Assembly: GCA_934045075.1 (NCBI GenBank)
Contig: OW203734.1
Location: 3,468,269-3,532,268 of the forward strand
Direction of reading: 5' to 3'
From: Yponomeuta sedellus
Lineage: Eukaryota; Arthropoda; Insecta; Lepidoptera; Yponomeutidae
DNA: 64,000 nt
The stretch's first letter is position 1. The number at the start of each line of letters is the position of its first letter. This document shows, piece by piece, positions 1-10,629 of the stretch. The notes under the pieces are model-generated. The model saw nothing but the letters and a program-made list of their open reading frames with translations. It made no database searches and was not told the origin of the DNA. The translations under genes were made by a program, and so were the position numbers.

Positions 1-598
1 GGCAGTACTGCGCGCCAACGTGTTAACGAGGAGAAAAGAATCAATTCCCGAGGTATTTAAGCTATAGTCCGAGTAGGAATTGATTCTTTTACCCGTGTTA
101 AACACTCTACTTTTCATTTCGAATATGAGGAAAATAAAAACTCATTTTTCATATTCAAATTCAAATCTTAGCCTAAAAGATTATTACACGATTATTACGT
201 ATTTATTTTTAATTCCGTCACAGATACTATAACAGATTAGTACCCGCCATTTTAAGTCGACTTTTTAAATTTTAAACATGAAACTCACCTCGTAATTGTT
301 GCGACTTATTCCGCTTAAAGAAGTTTGCGCTAAATTCACACTGGCTGTTTAGAAACTCACATGGCCGCAGCATTTTTTTAATTAGGTTTTTTTAGAAGCA
401 TATTTATTACAAAAACTCTTCACAACTGACAGTAGTTCTATTTTTAGAGTTCATTCACGCCCTTAGGTGGGAAGTAATTTGTATGAGTTTTTCCCTCCCT
501 ATCGAGAGAAGCAGCATTTTCCACCCAATAATCAGATCAAAACAACACTACTTTCCGAGTATGAGAAATGAAAAATAAATATCTTCGCTTGAAGAACT
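1..598. other. Non-coding stretch, no gene seen
   Basis: AT-rich sequence with stop codons in every frame. No open frame, tRNA or clear repeat was recognised here. Confidence 0.5.
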
Positions 599-760
599 CG
601 ATAACAATAAAATATCATCCCATGGGAACGCATCACTACGATATCAAACATCCTGTCTCAATTCAGATCATTGTCTATCTGTATGCCAAGATCATGTTCA
701 GCCGTTATTGCGTGATCGAGTAACAAACATCCAAACTTCTCCGCAAACTTTCATTATTAT
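599..760 (+). repeat. Dispersed repeat H (ATCCCATGGGAACGC family), copy 1
   Basis: Begins AACAATAAAATATCATCCCA and shares an extended stretch with 5487-5690. Shared words include GGGAACGCAT, TATGCCAAG, TTCAGCCGTTAT and GTGAT, followed by AACAAACATCCAA. Probably the tail of a non-autonomous lepidopteran element; class not assigned. Confidence 0.55.
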
Positions 761-765
761 CATCA

Positions 766-1436
766 TCAACCCATTATGTCCCCACCGAGGGGCACGGGTC
801 TCTTCCCTGAAGAAGGTATAGGCCATACTCCACTACGGGGACGAAGTCCGGATCGTTGGAGGCTTCCAAGACTAGTAGCTGGTCTTACTGTCAGAAGTTT
901 TCAAGCTGTCCTAAGGCCCCTGACTTGGCTTAACGACTGCCATCTATCGACGGTGGCCGGCACCTTGCAAAGCACGGAATCGTTAGTCATAGACGGTTTA
1001 CCCGTCCATGCACTGAACGCGCCCTGTGTTGCTTAACCTTCATGATCGTTTAAGATCACTCAGGTAGCCGGGACTACGAGCGATTCGATATCAACCCTTT
1101 ATATGTCCCCACTGTAGGGGCACGGGTCTCTTCCTGTATCGCAGGATAGGTTAGGCCATACTTCACCACGGGGGCCAAGTCCGGGTTGGTGGAGGATTGT
1201 AAGACAATGGCGGGCCTTACTGTCAGAAGTTATCAAGCCGCCTATAAGGCCTCTGACTTGGCTTAACGACTGCCATTACATGACAGCCGGCACCAACGGC
1301 TTAACGTGCCTTGCGAAGCACGAAATCGCTAGGAAAAATGCCACCAGCGTTAGTCATAGACGGTTTACCCGTCCATGCACTGAACGCGCCCTGTGTTCCT
1401 GTGAATCGCTCGTAAGCCGGGACTACGAGCGATTAA
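766..1436 (+). repeat. Two tandem copies of dispersed repeat GCAC
   Basis: Two successive copies (about 766-1086 and 1087-1436) of the most frequent repeat of the window. It is recognised by CCCCACTG..GGGCACGGGTCTCTTCC, then TTAGGCCATACTCCACCACG, TAACGACTGCCAT and GCCTTGCGAAGCAC. Other copies lie near 1.75, 4.07, 7.9, 10.3, 13.8, 17.4, 30.0-30.5 and 62.1 kb. Short open frames here are repeat-derived and not genes. Confidence 0.75.
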
Positions 1437-1747
1437 ACTTTCACATTTAGAATATTAGTAACACTTTCAATTGTAATAGCTTTCTAGGAAATTATTTATT
1501 CACTTCCAATTCTTCCCTTAATTTTAGTGCTTCGCCCTTTCTCCTCTCTCATTCAAATTCGAGCCGACAGTGATGTGATGACTTAGGCTGCATGTCAGCC
1601 TCTTACGACGGCTACTCAAGCAGCGATTCCCACAGAAACGTAGTATGATTTTTATTTACAAACGACATATCGGATCGCAATGTTTGCTGATACGCTTAGA
1701 GGACATAAATCGATGTTTGGTCCTGCTTAGAATTGGAAATAAGGTTG
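1437..1747. other. Non-coding, no gene seen
   Basis: Unique-looking AT-rich DNA between two repeat copies. Nothing recognised. Confidence 0.4.
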
Positions 1748-2170
1748 ATGATATCAACCCTTGTATGTCCCCACTGCTGGGGCACGGGTCTTTTCCTGAA
1801 TCGCAAGAAGGTTAGGCCATAGTCCACCATGAGGGCCAAGTCCGAGTTGTTGGAGGATCGTAAGACAGTGGCGGGCCTTATTGTCAGAAGTTGTCAAGCC
1901 GCCCATAAGGCCTCTGACATGGCTTAACGACTGCCATTACATGACCGCCGGCACCAACGGCTTAACGTGTCTTGCAAAGCACGGAAGCGTTGTAAAATAA
2001 GCATAATAATGGGAGTTCGCAAGCGAAGCCCCGAAACGCTCGGCAAAATGCCACTAGCGGTAGTCACGGGACGGTCACCCATCCTGCACCTGACTGCGCC
2101 TGTTGTTGCTTAACTCAAGTGATTGATCCCAATCACGCGGTTCGAGTAGGCCACGAGCGCTTCATGAACA
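1748..2170 (+). repeat. Dispersed repeat GCAC, third copy
   Basis: Full-looking copy starting ATATCAACCCTTGTATGTCC and running through the GGCACGGGTCTTTTCC, TAACGACTGCCATTACATGA and GCCACTAGCGGTAGTCACGG words to CACGCGGTTCGAGTAGG. Confidence 0.75.
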
Positions 2171-2235
2171 GAAATGAGGTTATCAAGAAGAAATTATAGT
2201 CATGAGAACTGTTTCTAGGTAAAATCTTGTTATGA

Positions 2236-2475
2236 CAGCCTCGGTGGCGCAGCGGTTTGGCACGCTGACTGTAACACCGAAGGTATCGGGTTCGATCCCC
2301 GGCTGGGTCAAACTAGGAAACAAACTTTTCTGGTTTGTCTCGGGTCTTGGATGTTATCTATGTATTTATTGTATTAAATCTATCGTCGAGTTAGCACCTA
2401 TAACACAAGTCATTTGTACTTAGTATAGGGCTAACGAGATCTGTAATATGTCCATGAATATTTATTTGTTTATTT
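2236..2475 (+). repeat. SINE-A, tRNA-headed, full copy
   Basis: The head has pol III box-like words TGGCGCAGCGG and GGTTCGATCCCC. The shared tail GTCTTGGATGTTATCTATGT... runs to CTAACGAGATCTG and a T-rich end. Other copies lie near 8.6 kb (3' half), 33.8 kb and 63.2 kb. The tRNA-like part is an element head rather than a functional tRNA gene, because it is always attached to the same tail. Confidence 0.75.
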
Positions 2476-2830
2476 ATGAGGCTACATGTATCTGGCGCTT
2501 AGTAGACGGCACCTTCACCATACATTTGTCGAGATGATATTGAATTGTAAACGCCCTAGTAAGTGTAACAAAGGTTATTAATATTTCCACAATAATGTGG
2601 GTGCACTTGAGTAAAGTTGTTGCTTCACGCTAGCGTAAGGTACACAAAAATTATGTTAGCAAATATGCTGCGCGGCACATTTGCTAGATTATACAGTTAC
2701 GGGAAAATGGTCGTTATTGACATCGTACAGTATAATTTCTTTTTATCCTGTTATTCTCAGTTGTAAGCACGATCGAACCCCGATTTTTGTCATCGTATTG
2801 GCAAAGTTTCTTTGCGATCCGTTATGACGT
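2476..2830. other. Non-coding, no gene seen
   Basis: AT-rich, with no convincing open frame or repeat. Confidence 0.4.
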
Positions 2831-2840
2831 TTGTCCATCT

Positions 2841-3092
2841 CTATTTGGACAATGAAATGGAGGAACATTTGGAAAGAAATGGAGATGGACCGGACACATG
2901 CTTAGAGATAGCCAAAGGAAATGGAGCCAAATCGTCACCAACTGGTATCCAAGAGATGGCAAGAGAGTAGAGGTGGTCAGTACAGAAGATGGGAGGACGA
3001 AATGAAATACACGGCGGGACCATACGCGTGGCACTGGAAGGGAAACAATGGAAATAGCTGGAGGGGGCCTTTGTCGACAGACATTCCAAAAT
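2841..3092 (+). pseudogene. 3' remnant of an endonuclease-reverse transcriptase LINE
   Basis: Reading across frames gives the pattern W.WTGHMLRDSQRKWS, then NWYPRDGKR, GGQYRRWEDEM and a W-rich end. This is the usual C-terminal tail of RTE-like 'endonuclease-reverse transcriptase' ORFs in insects. Several frame changes are needed, so it is a dead fragment of about 80 residues. The assignment rests on motif recognition only. Confidence 0.55.
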
Positions 3093-3197
3093 TAGGGACA
3101 TTTTGTAAAAAATATTTAAAATTAACATTTATTCATTGTAAGAAATATGTGTAATATTCAATTAAATTAATTTATTGTATTTAAATTTATATTAATA

Positions 3198-3563
3198 ACT
3201 AGCTGACCCAGCGAACTTCGTACCGCCTACCATCGAAATTTAAATACTTTATTTTTTTCTCTCCGTAAGAACCATCCTCGTACTTCAAGGAATATTCTAA
3301 AAAAAATATCGAAATCGGTTCAGCCGCTCTCGAGATTTGCGCTTAACAACACATTCAGCGATAAATTTTTATATTACTAGCTGACCCAACGAACTTCGTA
3401 CCGCCTAAACGTCTATTCTTTAGTTATTTTATTTTTCTCTCCGTAAGAACCATCCTCGTACTTCAAGAAATATTCTAAAAATAGAATTAGCGAAATCGGT
3501 TCAGCTGCTCCCGAGATTTGCGCTTACCAACACATTCGGGAATTCATTTTTATATTATAGATA
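3198..3563 (-). repeat. Tandem pair of LEP1/Helitron-like units
   Basis: Two head-to-tail units (3198-3375 and 3376-3563) each start ACTAGCTGACCCA.CGAACTTCG and carry CCATCCTCGTACTTCAA and TCGAGATTTGCGCTTA-type words. They end in an AT-rich tail. The same units on the other strand lie at 25252-25622. The CTAG end fits lepidopteran LEP1/Helitron-like repeats. Confidence 0.65.
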
Positions 3564-3980
3564 ATATATTTATTATGCATGACATCTAAATGAACTAATC
3601 ATATAACAAATCCATACGTAGCTATAAGAAACAATATAATTTATGATGATCTCGAGATAATTTGCTGAATAAAATGCTATTTATTTTTTATTTATTATGT
3701 CGTTTGTAAATAAAAACCAAACCACGATTGCTTGGGAGTCGCTCCTTGAGGGAGTCTCTTAAATAATTTTATTTGCTTACAATACGTTAAATAAACTCAC
3801 GACTGTATCCCGGTGGGTTAGGCAGAGACCAAGGTCTGCCCCTTGCCAGGATCCTGACAAAACTTTTTCGCTTCATCAACACTCACGGTCTTTCTGTCGT
3901 TGAATGCACGTTTCGGGTTATTTTAATATTACCCTTCGCTAATAGTTTACCTATTTCGTCGAGGTATAAAAACTCGGTTT
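3564..3980. other. Non-coding, no gene seen
   Basis: AT-rich. A stretch at about 3700-3860 contains TAAATAAAAACCAAACCACG-type sequence of unknown nature. No gene recognised. Confidence 0.4.
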
Positions 3981-3984
3981 TAGA

Positions 3985-4042
3985 CCCAGAGGGCTATGTC
4001 CAGCAGTGGACTACATAATATAGCCTGAAGAAGAAGAATAAA
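3985..4042 (+). repeat. LINE 3' end fragment (CCAGCAGTGGACT)
   Basis: GAGGGCTATGTCCAGCAGTG, then GACTACATAATATAGCCTGA and AGAAGAAG. This is the terminal codon region and tail of an RTE-like LINE. The same tail occurs at 5255-5405 (minus strand) and 31040-31090. Confidence 0.6.
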
Positions 4043-4061
4043 ATATAGATAGAAAATGCTT

Positions 4062-4215
4062 TGGTATCAACCCTTTGTGTGTCTCCACTACTGGGGCACG
4101 GGTCTCTTCTGCATCGCAGAAATTTTAGACCATATTCCACCACGGGGCCCAAGTCCGGGTTTGTGAAGGATTGTAAGCCAGAGGGCGGGCGGGCCTTTGG
4201 GGTAGTTGATAAACG
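4062..4215 (+). repeat. Dispersed repeat GCAC, 5' fragment
   Basis: TATCAACCCTTTGTGTGTCT and GGGGCACGGGTCTCTTCTGC, with ATATTCCACCACGGGGCCCA. It accounts for the first third of the open frame that begins here. Confidence 0.65.
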
Positions 4216-4967
4216 TAGCACTCTCATGCCTCTTTCATTTTGCCTGCGTGAATTTGAACTGCTTACAACGGAGCAGTGCGCTAAAAATGTAAAATCTCAA
4301 CCAGAGAATCAGACTTTTATGAAAAGAACTAGAAGAAGTTTTAAACTCGCAGCTGAGAGAACTGAATGTAATGTATTTATTTTCAAAATAAAGCCAAAAA
4401 GTAGAAAAATCTTGCGGAAAATTCATTTGAAAAGAAGACCTGCGGCTTCGACACATTTAGTTTCCTTTAACTACCGTGTAGCTACCAGAAGATTGACCTA
4501 GGCGATTGAGAAAAAGGATCATGTTCTGTATAACGATGCTACAACGACTGTCTTGTAATATTCGTCAGTAAGCGACAGTGAAAAAGAGTAGAGTAGAGTA
4601 GAAAATCTTTATTTGGTACTACAGATATTGAATACAATAGGTTGAGCTTAATATTAAACTAAAGTTTATAAAGTACCAAAAAAATGCCGCAGCAGGACTA
4701 TACTGCGCTGATTTTCAGCAGATGCCTGAGAACTTATTGCTAAAACTTAAATTAATCTAAGGCAAACGAAACAATTACCTCATTTTTGCTTTTTTTAGCG
4801 ACGACATAATTATATACCTTTATGTATTCAAAACAAATATAAATCAGTTTTTAACAGCAAAATTTTGATACAAATTCTGTTTTCAGAAGCAAATTAAGAA
4901 GCATCAAGGTTTGATATAATTATAAGTTTGTCACACCAACTTCACAAAGATATTAAATTATATTATT
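4216..4967. other. Non-coding, no supported gene
   Basis: A 146-codon open frame runs from the repeat fragment to 4501, but its residues show no family pattern and its 5' third is repeat. The rest is AT-rich. Confidence 0.4.
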
Positions 4968-5045
4968 TTCTAATGCACCAACCCGTGCTAAGGACAATTT
5001 TAAAAACCTATTTAGAGGCCAAAAATCCACCCATAAAAATAGGTC
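4968..5045 (-). repeat. SINE-B, 3' fragment
   Basis: TAATGCACCAACCCGTGCTA then CCTATTTAGAGGCC and CACCCAT. This is the tail end of the SINE-B family, truncated before its tRNA-like head. Confidence 0.65.
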
Positions 5046-5254
5046 ATGCAATAATATTGCTGTACGCGATAAATATACAACGTGCGATATCATACTTTGT
5101 ATACTACCCGTTACATATTTTTATTGATAATTCACATTTTAGGGTTAGACCTAATGCTGAGTCAGAGCAATACCCTAAAAGGAAACGAATGAAAGATGAA
5201 TAAAAGGGAGCTAATGATAACGCATGTGACTCTTGTTAACTTGTCTTATTCTTC

Positions 5255-5405
5255 TTCTTCAGGCTATATTATGTAGTCCACTGCTGGACATAGCCCTCCC
5301 CTAATGAGCGCCATAGCGCCCTGTCTTCAGCTCGCCGCATCCAGCATCTGCCGGCAGTTTTTCGCAGATCGTCATCCCACCTGGTCGGAGTTCGTCCTAC
5401 CTGTT
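5255..5405 (-). repeat. RTE-like LINE 3' end
   Basis: Reverse strand encodes a D-D-D-L-R-x(n)-R-C-W-M-R-x-A-E-D-R-x-L-W-R-S-L-G-E-G-Y-V-Q-Q-W-T pattern, then stop. This is the familiar C terminus of lepidopteran endonuclease-reverse transcriptase LINEs. Only the last 45 or so codons are present. Confidence 0.65.
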
Positions 5406-5486
5406 ACCTTGTTACTTGTTACCTTTGCAACGCCGTAAATAAATATTGTAAGAGTTTGGCTTGAATTAAGCTAGCGAAAGGTTACG

Positions 5487-5695
5487 GTAACAATAAAATA
5501 TCATCCCACGGGAACGCATTACAAGTATAAATATCAATCATCATATGTCCTCAATTCAGATCTTTGTACATACATAGGCATACATATGTATGCCAAGTTT
5601 TATATACCTCCGTTCAGCCGTTATCTCGTGATTAAGCAACAAACATTCAACATCTTACAAACTTTCACGTTTATAATATTAAAATATAGAAGGAT
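5487..5695 (+). repeat. Dispersed repeat H, copy 2
   Basis: AACAATAAAATATCATCCCA, GGGAACGCATTACAAGTATA, TATGCCAAG, CGTTCAGCCGTTATCTCGTG. Homologous to 599-760. Confidence 0.55.
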
Positions 5696-5701
5696 AAGAC
5701 T

Positions 5702-5925
5702 ATTTTTATTTTAATGCACTAACCCGTGCTAAGGAACAAATTTAAAAACCTAAATAGAGGCTAAATATTCCACCCATGCCGGGATTCGAACCCGCAACCT
5801 CTGGCTATCCGTGTCAGCGCTCTACCAATTGAGCCAATGGGCGACTCACCGGCATCAGTGAAATTTCGAACCTCTTTACACTATTCTCTGTATTACGTAC
5901 AGGCAGCGACATCTGGCTTAAGCAA
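5702..5925 (-). repeat. SINE-B, full copy, reverse
   Basis: Read on the minus strand: GCCCATTGGCTCAATTGGTA (A box), GGGTTCGAATCCCGGCATGG (B box), AGCCTCTATTTAGG tail and GCACGGGTTAGTGCATTAAA end. On the outer side of the head lies a GGTGAGTCGCCCAT leader reaching TACGTAATACAGAG. Confidence 0.75.
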
Positions 5926-6150
5926 TTTCCTTAAGCCAGACAAAATTGCTTAAGCCAGACATCTGGCTTAAGCAAATTTTATTTTTAATGCACTAACCCG
6001 TGCTAAGGACAATTTTAAAAACCTATTTAGAGGAGAGGAGAGCTCAATTGGAAGAGCGCTGGCACGGATAGCCAGAGGTTGCGGGTTCGAAATTCATCCC
6101 GGCATAGGTGAAATTCTTAGCCTCTAAATAGGTTTTTAAATGTATCCTTC
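5926..6150 (+). repeat. SINE-B hybrid or inverted copy plus short repeats
   Basis: 5926-5970 holds three copies of the CTTAAGCCAGA/TCTGGCTTAAG word. From 5982 a reverse-strand tail (AATGCACTAACCCGTGCTAA) runs straight into a forward-strand head (AGCTCAATTGGAAGAGCGCT, GGTTGCGGGTTCGA) and forward tail. The unit is therefore fold-back in structure. Confidence 0.65.
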
Positions 6151-6454
6151 TTCTTCTATTGTTGGTCGCAATAAATGCATTTTTACTTTACTTTACTAAT
6201 TGATTTCAATTTCAGTAGCGTTCATAAATGTTGCATGTCAAGACAGACAGAATGTGTGTTCTTGTGATCTGAACATATTTCTTATCCATATTTATGTATA
6301 AACTGTCACTTTATAGCAAAAAAATACATGAATATAAAGGATTATTTAGATGCCAATCATGTCTGAAATTAAAGCCATTGCATGAGTTCTATTTTTTATA
6401 ATAATTATATCTATCTATAATCAGATTAATCAGCACACATCAACCCACCCAATA

Positions 6455-6605
6455 ATTATGTAAACTCTGTTAATTGAGGACTTCGAAAAGACTAAGTTTG
6501 TATTTTATTGTCCATTATTTCTTCAAAATTATCTTGAATTTGAAATGGACATCTAGGTTTCTGTGCTATTTTGAATAAAACCTTTTTGATTTTAATAGAT
6601 CAGCA
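6455..6605 (+). repeat. Dispersed repeat J (GAAATGGACA...GAATAAAACC)
   Basis: TGTCCATTATTTCTTC, GAAATGGACATCTAGGTTTC, TTTTGAATAAAACCTTT. Related stretches occur at 10795-10870, 18110-18240 and 62025-62110. Confidence 0.5.
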
Positions 6606-6634
6606 CCAAAAGCTTATCACTTATTATAAGCCAA

Positions 6635-6798
6635 TGTTTCACAATTTTCAAATACAGTTCCAGATAAGCTGGGCTGCCGTTTGTTCTAAATTAAAATAAA
6701 TATTCCTATATTGCGTGTGTTCGTTTATGGCTTAGAACCAACGGCAGCCCTGGTTGCGGATAGCTTATCCGGAACTTTATCTGCAGATTGTGAAACAG
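6635..6798. repeat. MITE with TGTTTCACAAT ends
   Basis: The left arm (TGTTTCACAATTTTC, CAGTTCCAGATAAGCTG, GGGCTGCCGTT) and the right arm (AACGGCAGCCC, GATAGCTTATCCGGAACTTT, CAGATTGTGAAACA) are reverse complements with a few mismatches over about 55 bp. They flank a short AT-rich centre. Confidence 0.75.
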
Positions 6799-7009
6799 GC
6801 CCTAAGTGTCATATTTCGATTAGTTCTTTCAGTTAAGTTTTAACAATAAGTGGAGATGTCAATTGGAAAATGTCTTATGAAACAAACTATTTCTATACAA
6901 ACTCATAAACTATGTGTTAACTTACTTAGAACCTACATACTCGTAATTACGTTACATGAGCAATTAAGCAAGCAAGTCGCGTCAAAATCGTTATTATCCC
7001 TGTCCTCAG

Positions 7010-7189
7010 AACGGACGCGTCCGGCCGCGCCTAGGCGTGCGCTTTGCCGAGACCTCACTGACGGCGACGCCCGCGTCCGAGCGCACGCGCGTCGAGGTGA
7101 CGCGCCCGCGTGCAGATGTGACGCGCCCGCGTGCGCCCGCCTGACGCCCGCCCGCGCGCCTTCTGTGCGCGCGCCACGAGCGCTGCCGG
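7010..7189. other. CpG-dense patch
   Basis: About 180 bp in which CG dinucleotides are extremely frequent (GGACGCGTCCGGCCGCGCC at the start), unlike the AT-rich surroundings. Open frames on both strands here are composition artefacts. It directly precedes the minisatellite and may be its diverged edge or a promoter-like island. Confidence 0.5.
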
Positions 7190-7865
7190 GTTCTGCACGA
7201 GGTGCACAAGGAACGCGGTGACGGGATGGTCTAGGCCATAGGCTGACACCGAGTGTACAATGAACGTGGTTGCAGCATGGTCTAGGACCTGGGCTCTGCA
7301 CGAGGTGTACAAAGGACGCTGTGGTGGAATCGTTTAGGCACTGCGCTCTGCGCGAGGTTTACAACGTGTGCGGTGGTCTAAGCCCTGAGCTCTGCACGTG
7401 GTTTACACCGTACGCGGTGACGGGATGGTCCAAGCCCTGAGCTCTGCACGAGGTTTACTACGTACGCGGTGACGGGATGGTCGAAGCCCTGAGCTCTGCA
7501 CGAGGTTTACAACGGGTGCGGTGACGGGATGGTCTAAGCCCTGAGCTCTACACGTGGTTTACAACGGGCGCGGTGACGGGATGGTCTAAGCCCTGAGCTC
7601 TGCACGAGGTTTACAACAGGCGCAGTGACATGATGGTCAAAGCCCTCAGCTTTTCACGTGGTTTACAACGTACGCGGTGACCGGATGGTCGAAGCCCTGG
7701 ACTTTGTACGAGGTTTACGACGTGCGAGGGGACGATCTAGACATGTGGATGGTCTAGACGTCTGGCTCTGCACGAGATATGTAACGGGGGCGGCGGCTCG
7801 ATTTTCTAGGTTATGGGCTATGCACTAGATCCACAACGTGTACGGTGGCAGGATAATCTAGGTCT
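7190..7865. repeat. Minisatellite, 52-bp unit, about 12-13 copies
   Basis: The unit GAGCTCTGCACGAGGTTTAC continues to CGCGGTGACGGGATGGTCTA and AGCCCT. Successive GAGCTCTGCAC starts at 7387, 7439 and 7491 fix the period at 52 bp. The central copies are nearly identical and the outer copies (7190-7380 and 7680-7865) are diverged and length-variable. GC-rich. Confidence 0.9.
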
Positions 7866-7889
7866 AGAGTCTTATCGTTATATCATTAT

Positions 7890-7970
7890 CGTAATCAACC
7901 TTTGTATGTCCTCACTGCTGGAGCAAAGGGTCTCTTCCTGCATCGCAGTAAGGTTAGGCCGCCTTCCTGC
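7890..7970 (+). repeat. Dispersed repeat GCAC, fragment
   Basis: ATCAACCTTTGTATGTCCTC, GGGTCTCTTCCTGCATCGCA, AAGGTTAGGCC only. Confidence 0.65.
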
Positions 7971-8029
7971 GATGATTTAGAGTCTTAACAATTGTCCATT
8001 TTAATTATAGAATATTAGCATGACAATAG

Positions 8030-8245
8030 CTACTATTTGCCTGTTTGTTAAGGCGTTTAGCTACCAAGACCGAGTTCGTGGGTTCGATTCCCACTGGGGG
8101 CCCACCGTACATTTATACACGTGGCCTCAGTCTGGGTGTATTTTCATGTTTGTTATGCCCTTGCCTGGTTACCATAATACAGGGTATCCTAGTTTGGGAC
8201 CAGGTCAAGTGATTGTATTGTGTGGACGTTGTTATTTGTAGGCTA
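8030..8245 (+). repeat. SINE-E, tRNA-headed
   Basis: TTAAGGCGTTTAGCTACCAA, CGTGGGTTCGATTCCCACTG (B box), then GTGGCCTCAGTCTGGGTGTA, TTGCCTGGTTACCATAATAC and GGTATCCTAGTTTGGGACCA. Same family at 26935-27018, 27385-27470, 29474-29850 and 56458-56740. Confidence 0.7.
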
Positions 8246-8284
8246 CTGATACAATACAATACAAATAATCATTATTTCTCCATC

Positions 8285-8580
8285 GTATCTGCTGTTTCTG
8301 TATCAATTTTCTGGTATACGATAAAGAATATTGATTGTACAATAAAGTGTTCTGTATCTGTCTATGGTGGTATTATTAGTGGCCTTATTGCTATTAGCAA
8401 TAAGACCGCCAATTGTATCTTATCTTCTGTATCTGCTGTTTCTGTATCAATTTTCTGGTATACGATAAAGAATATTGATTGTACAATAAAGTGTTCTGTA
8501 TCTGTCTATGGTGGTATTATTAGTGGCCTTATTGCTATTAGCAATAAGACCGCCAATTATATCTTCTGTATAAATTTTCC
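8285..8580 (+). repeat. Tandem duplication, 144-bp period
   Basis: GTATCTGCTGTTTCTG starts at 8285 and again at 8429, with about 140 bp of near-identical sequence in between. Each unit ends TTGCTATTAGCAATAAGACC. The apparent protein repeat in an open frame here is a by-product. Confidence 0.85.
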
Positions 8581-8594
8581 GGTACACAATAAAG

Positions 8595-8745
8595 AATATT
8601 GGATGTTATCTAAGTGTGTATTGTATTAAATCTATCGTCGGGTTAGCACCTATAACACAAGTCATTTAGGTGTACTTAGTATAGGGCTAACGAGATCTGT
8701 CTAATGTGTCCATGAATATTTATTATATTTATTTATTATTCTTAT
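8595..8745 (+). repeat. SINE-A, 3' half
   Basis: GGATGTTATCTAAGTGTGTA, GTTAGCACCTATAACACAAG, CTAACGAGATCTGTC, ending in a TTTATTATATTTATTTATTA tail. No tRNA-like head. Confidence 0.7.
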
Positions 8746-10337
8746 CTTATGTTATCGAACGATGTCCGGACTTAGCCTACGTCACACCAATCACACGTCG
8801 CGTAACAATTGATTGTAAAGAGATGCGATTATCGTAATAATGTTGTGGTGTATTTATAATTTCATAATTTATAGAATATTTATTATCTTATTCAGTTGCC
8901 TTTGATTAATAGTTTATTTCAGTTAAGTTTCATTATTTGGGCGCCAGCGAAAGTGGCGCCATCTCAAATTATATTCTCTTTAATATAGTTTCGTAAATAA
9001 TGATAATGTAATGTAATAATTAATGATTTATTAAATCTACTATATAAATTTAATTAGCCTCCATACAGCTTGAAGTAATGTTCTACGTTTAATTAGTTTA
9101 ATTTAAAGTATCTTCAATTCTCATAGCTTCCTGTTTTGAATTGTTAACGGCTTTTCAACTCTATTTAAGCGACGGGCATGCCGTCGCCAGCACCATTGTA
9201 AACCTTGCTACTAACTATACCACTGGTACAGCGGAAGCTCTGCCCGAAAATACACCGAAGCACCTACACCAGCGTTTTACTCCGACCATCTCCAATTCCT
9301 GTTACACTTATCTTATGTGTTGATGTGTTGGGCCTTTCTGAAACACCCTTGTTTAAATATAATAGGCCCCTGTTTATGTATATGCATGTTACAATACCTA
9401 CCAGAATGTGAGAACATATTTAATAAGGTGTCATTGTAATGTACCACGTCCAAATAAGCTTATTTTATTCGGTTTATTTAGCAAATAAATTCGTTTAATT
9501 TTATAGATAAAATACTTATTGTATTCTTATTGTTTAAATAAGTTTATTTAGGAAATAAATTTGTTTCATTTTAAATAGAATACTTATTGTACACGAAAAG
9601 ATTACAATAATAAATAAATGCGCGTATAATAAATGTTATAATTATAGGAACGAATTTATTAATGTTTGTGTAAGACGCGCGATGCGCATACAATTAACGG
9701 CTCTAATCGATATTGTTTAAATTTGTGTTATACATATAATAATCGTGGCCCATTAAATGTAATGTAAACTTGTTAGATTCATAATTTTAATATTGATGAA
9801 AAATATATTGATGTAAACTAGACTACCTATACCCATAAATTATATTAAAAAGGAAATAATAAGACTATATTTTGTATTGAGACTATTGTTTTCTTTCATA
9901 ATATTTTAATTTGGTTGAAGAGGGGTACAATCCCATCCCCTATCTTCGTATTATGAGTCGTTTATATTACGAAATGTCAAACAAAATACGTTTCTACGCC
10001 AAATTTGAACGAAAAAATAAAAAAACACAATTATAATCCTTACCTACTCAGGCTGAGTATATAATGTCTTACACATTCAGAGTCAAGTTTTCTTTTAATT
10101 TTGATGAAAAAACGAAGATCATTTTTTTGAAATTTTGCAATATGAACGACGGTATGTCATCTTTAAATAACTCAAAACCATTTCTTCATTGTGGATAATT
10201 AAACCATTTCCTGAGAGAAAAAGGTCGAAATCTCAAATATAGTGTCATATCGCGTCAAGTGTGTAAATTATTTTTTTAAGACTTAAATAATAAATGTATA
10301 AACTACTAATCTACTAATTTAAATTTATTAAGTAGGT
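8746..10337. other. AT-rich non-coding DNA
   Basis: No gene recognised. At about 9453-9590 a segment of some 85 bp is imperfectly duplicated (AAATAAGCTTATTTT.. and AAATAAGTTTATTTAGG.., both ending AATACTTATTGTA). The rest is low-complexity AT-rich sequence. Confidence 0.5.
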
Positions 10338-10590
10338 CGATATCAACCCTTGTATGTCCCCACTGCTGGGGCACGGGTCTCTTCCTGTATCGCGTGAAAG
10401 TTAGGCCATACTCTACCACGGGGGCCAAGTCCGGGTTGGTTGGCAAAGAAGGATTGTAAGACAGTGGCGGGCCTTACTGACAGAAGTTATCAAGCAGCAA
10501 ATAAGGCCTCTGACATGGCTTAACGACTGCCATTACCTTCATGACAGCCGGCACCAACGGCCTAACGTGCCTTGCGAAGCACAAGTAGGT
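10338..10590 (+). repeat. Dispersed repeat GCAC
   Basis: GATATCAACCCTTGTATGTC, GGGGCACGGGTCTCTTCCTG, TAACGACTGCCATTACC, CGTGCCTTGCGAAGCACAAG. Confidence 0.75.
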
Positions 10591-10629
10591 AACAACCTAA
10601 ATATAAAATACTTTGCCAATATCATTGTG

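Noticed and set aside
2238..2310. tRNA-like sequences with A and B boxes (also at 5.8, 8.0, 11.8, 15.9, 31.6, 40.6 and 63.2 kb)
   Set aside because: Each is joined to the same family-specific tail and repeated several times, and stems are imperfect where checked; these are SINE heads and not tRNA genes.
4061..4501. 146-codon open frame
   Set aside because: Starts inside a GCAC repeat fragment and shows no family pattern; minus strand is also partly open.
6850..7312. Arg/Ala/Pro-rich open frames on both strands
   Set aside because: They come from the CpG-dense patch and the minisatellite; overlapping frames on both strands are equally open, which points to base composition and not to a gene.
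7190..7865. CRISPR-like array
   Set aside because: The 52-bp units are directly contiguous with no spacers, and the host is an animal; it is a minisatellite.
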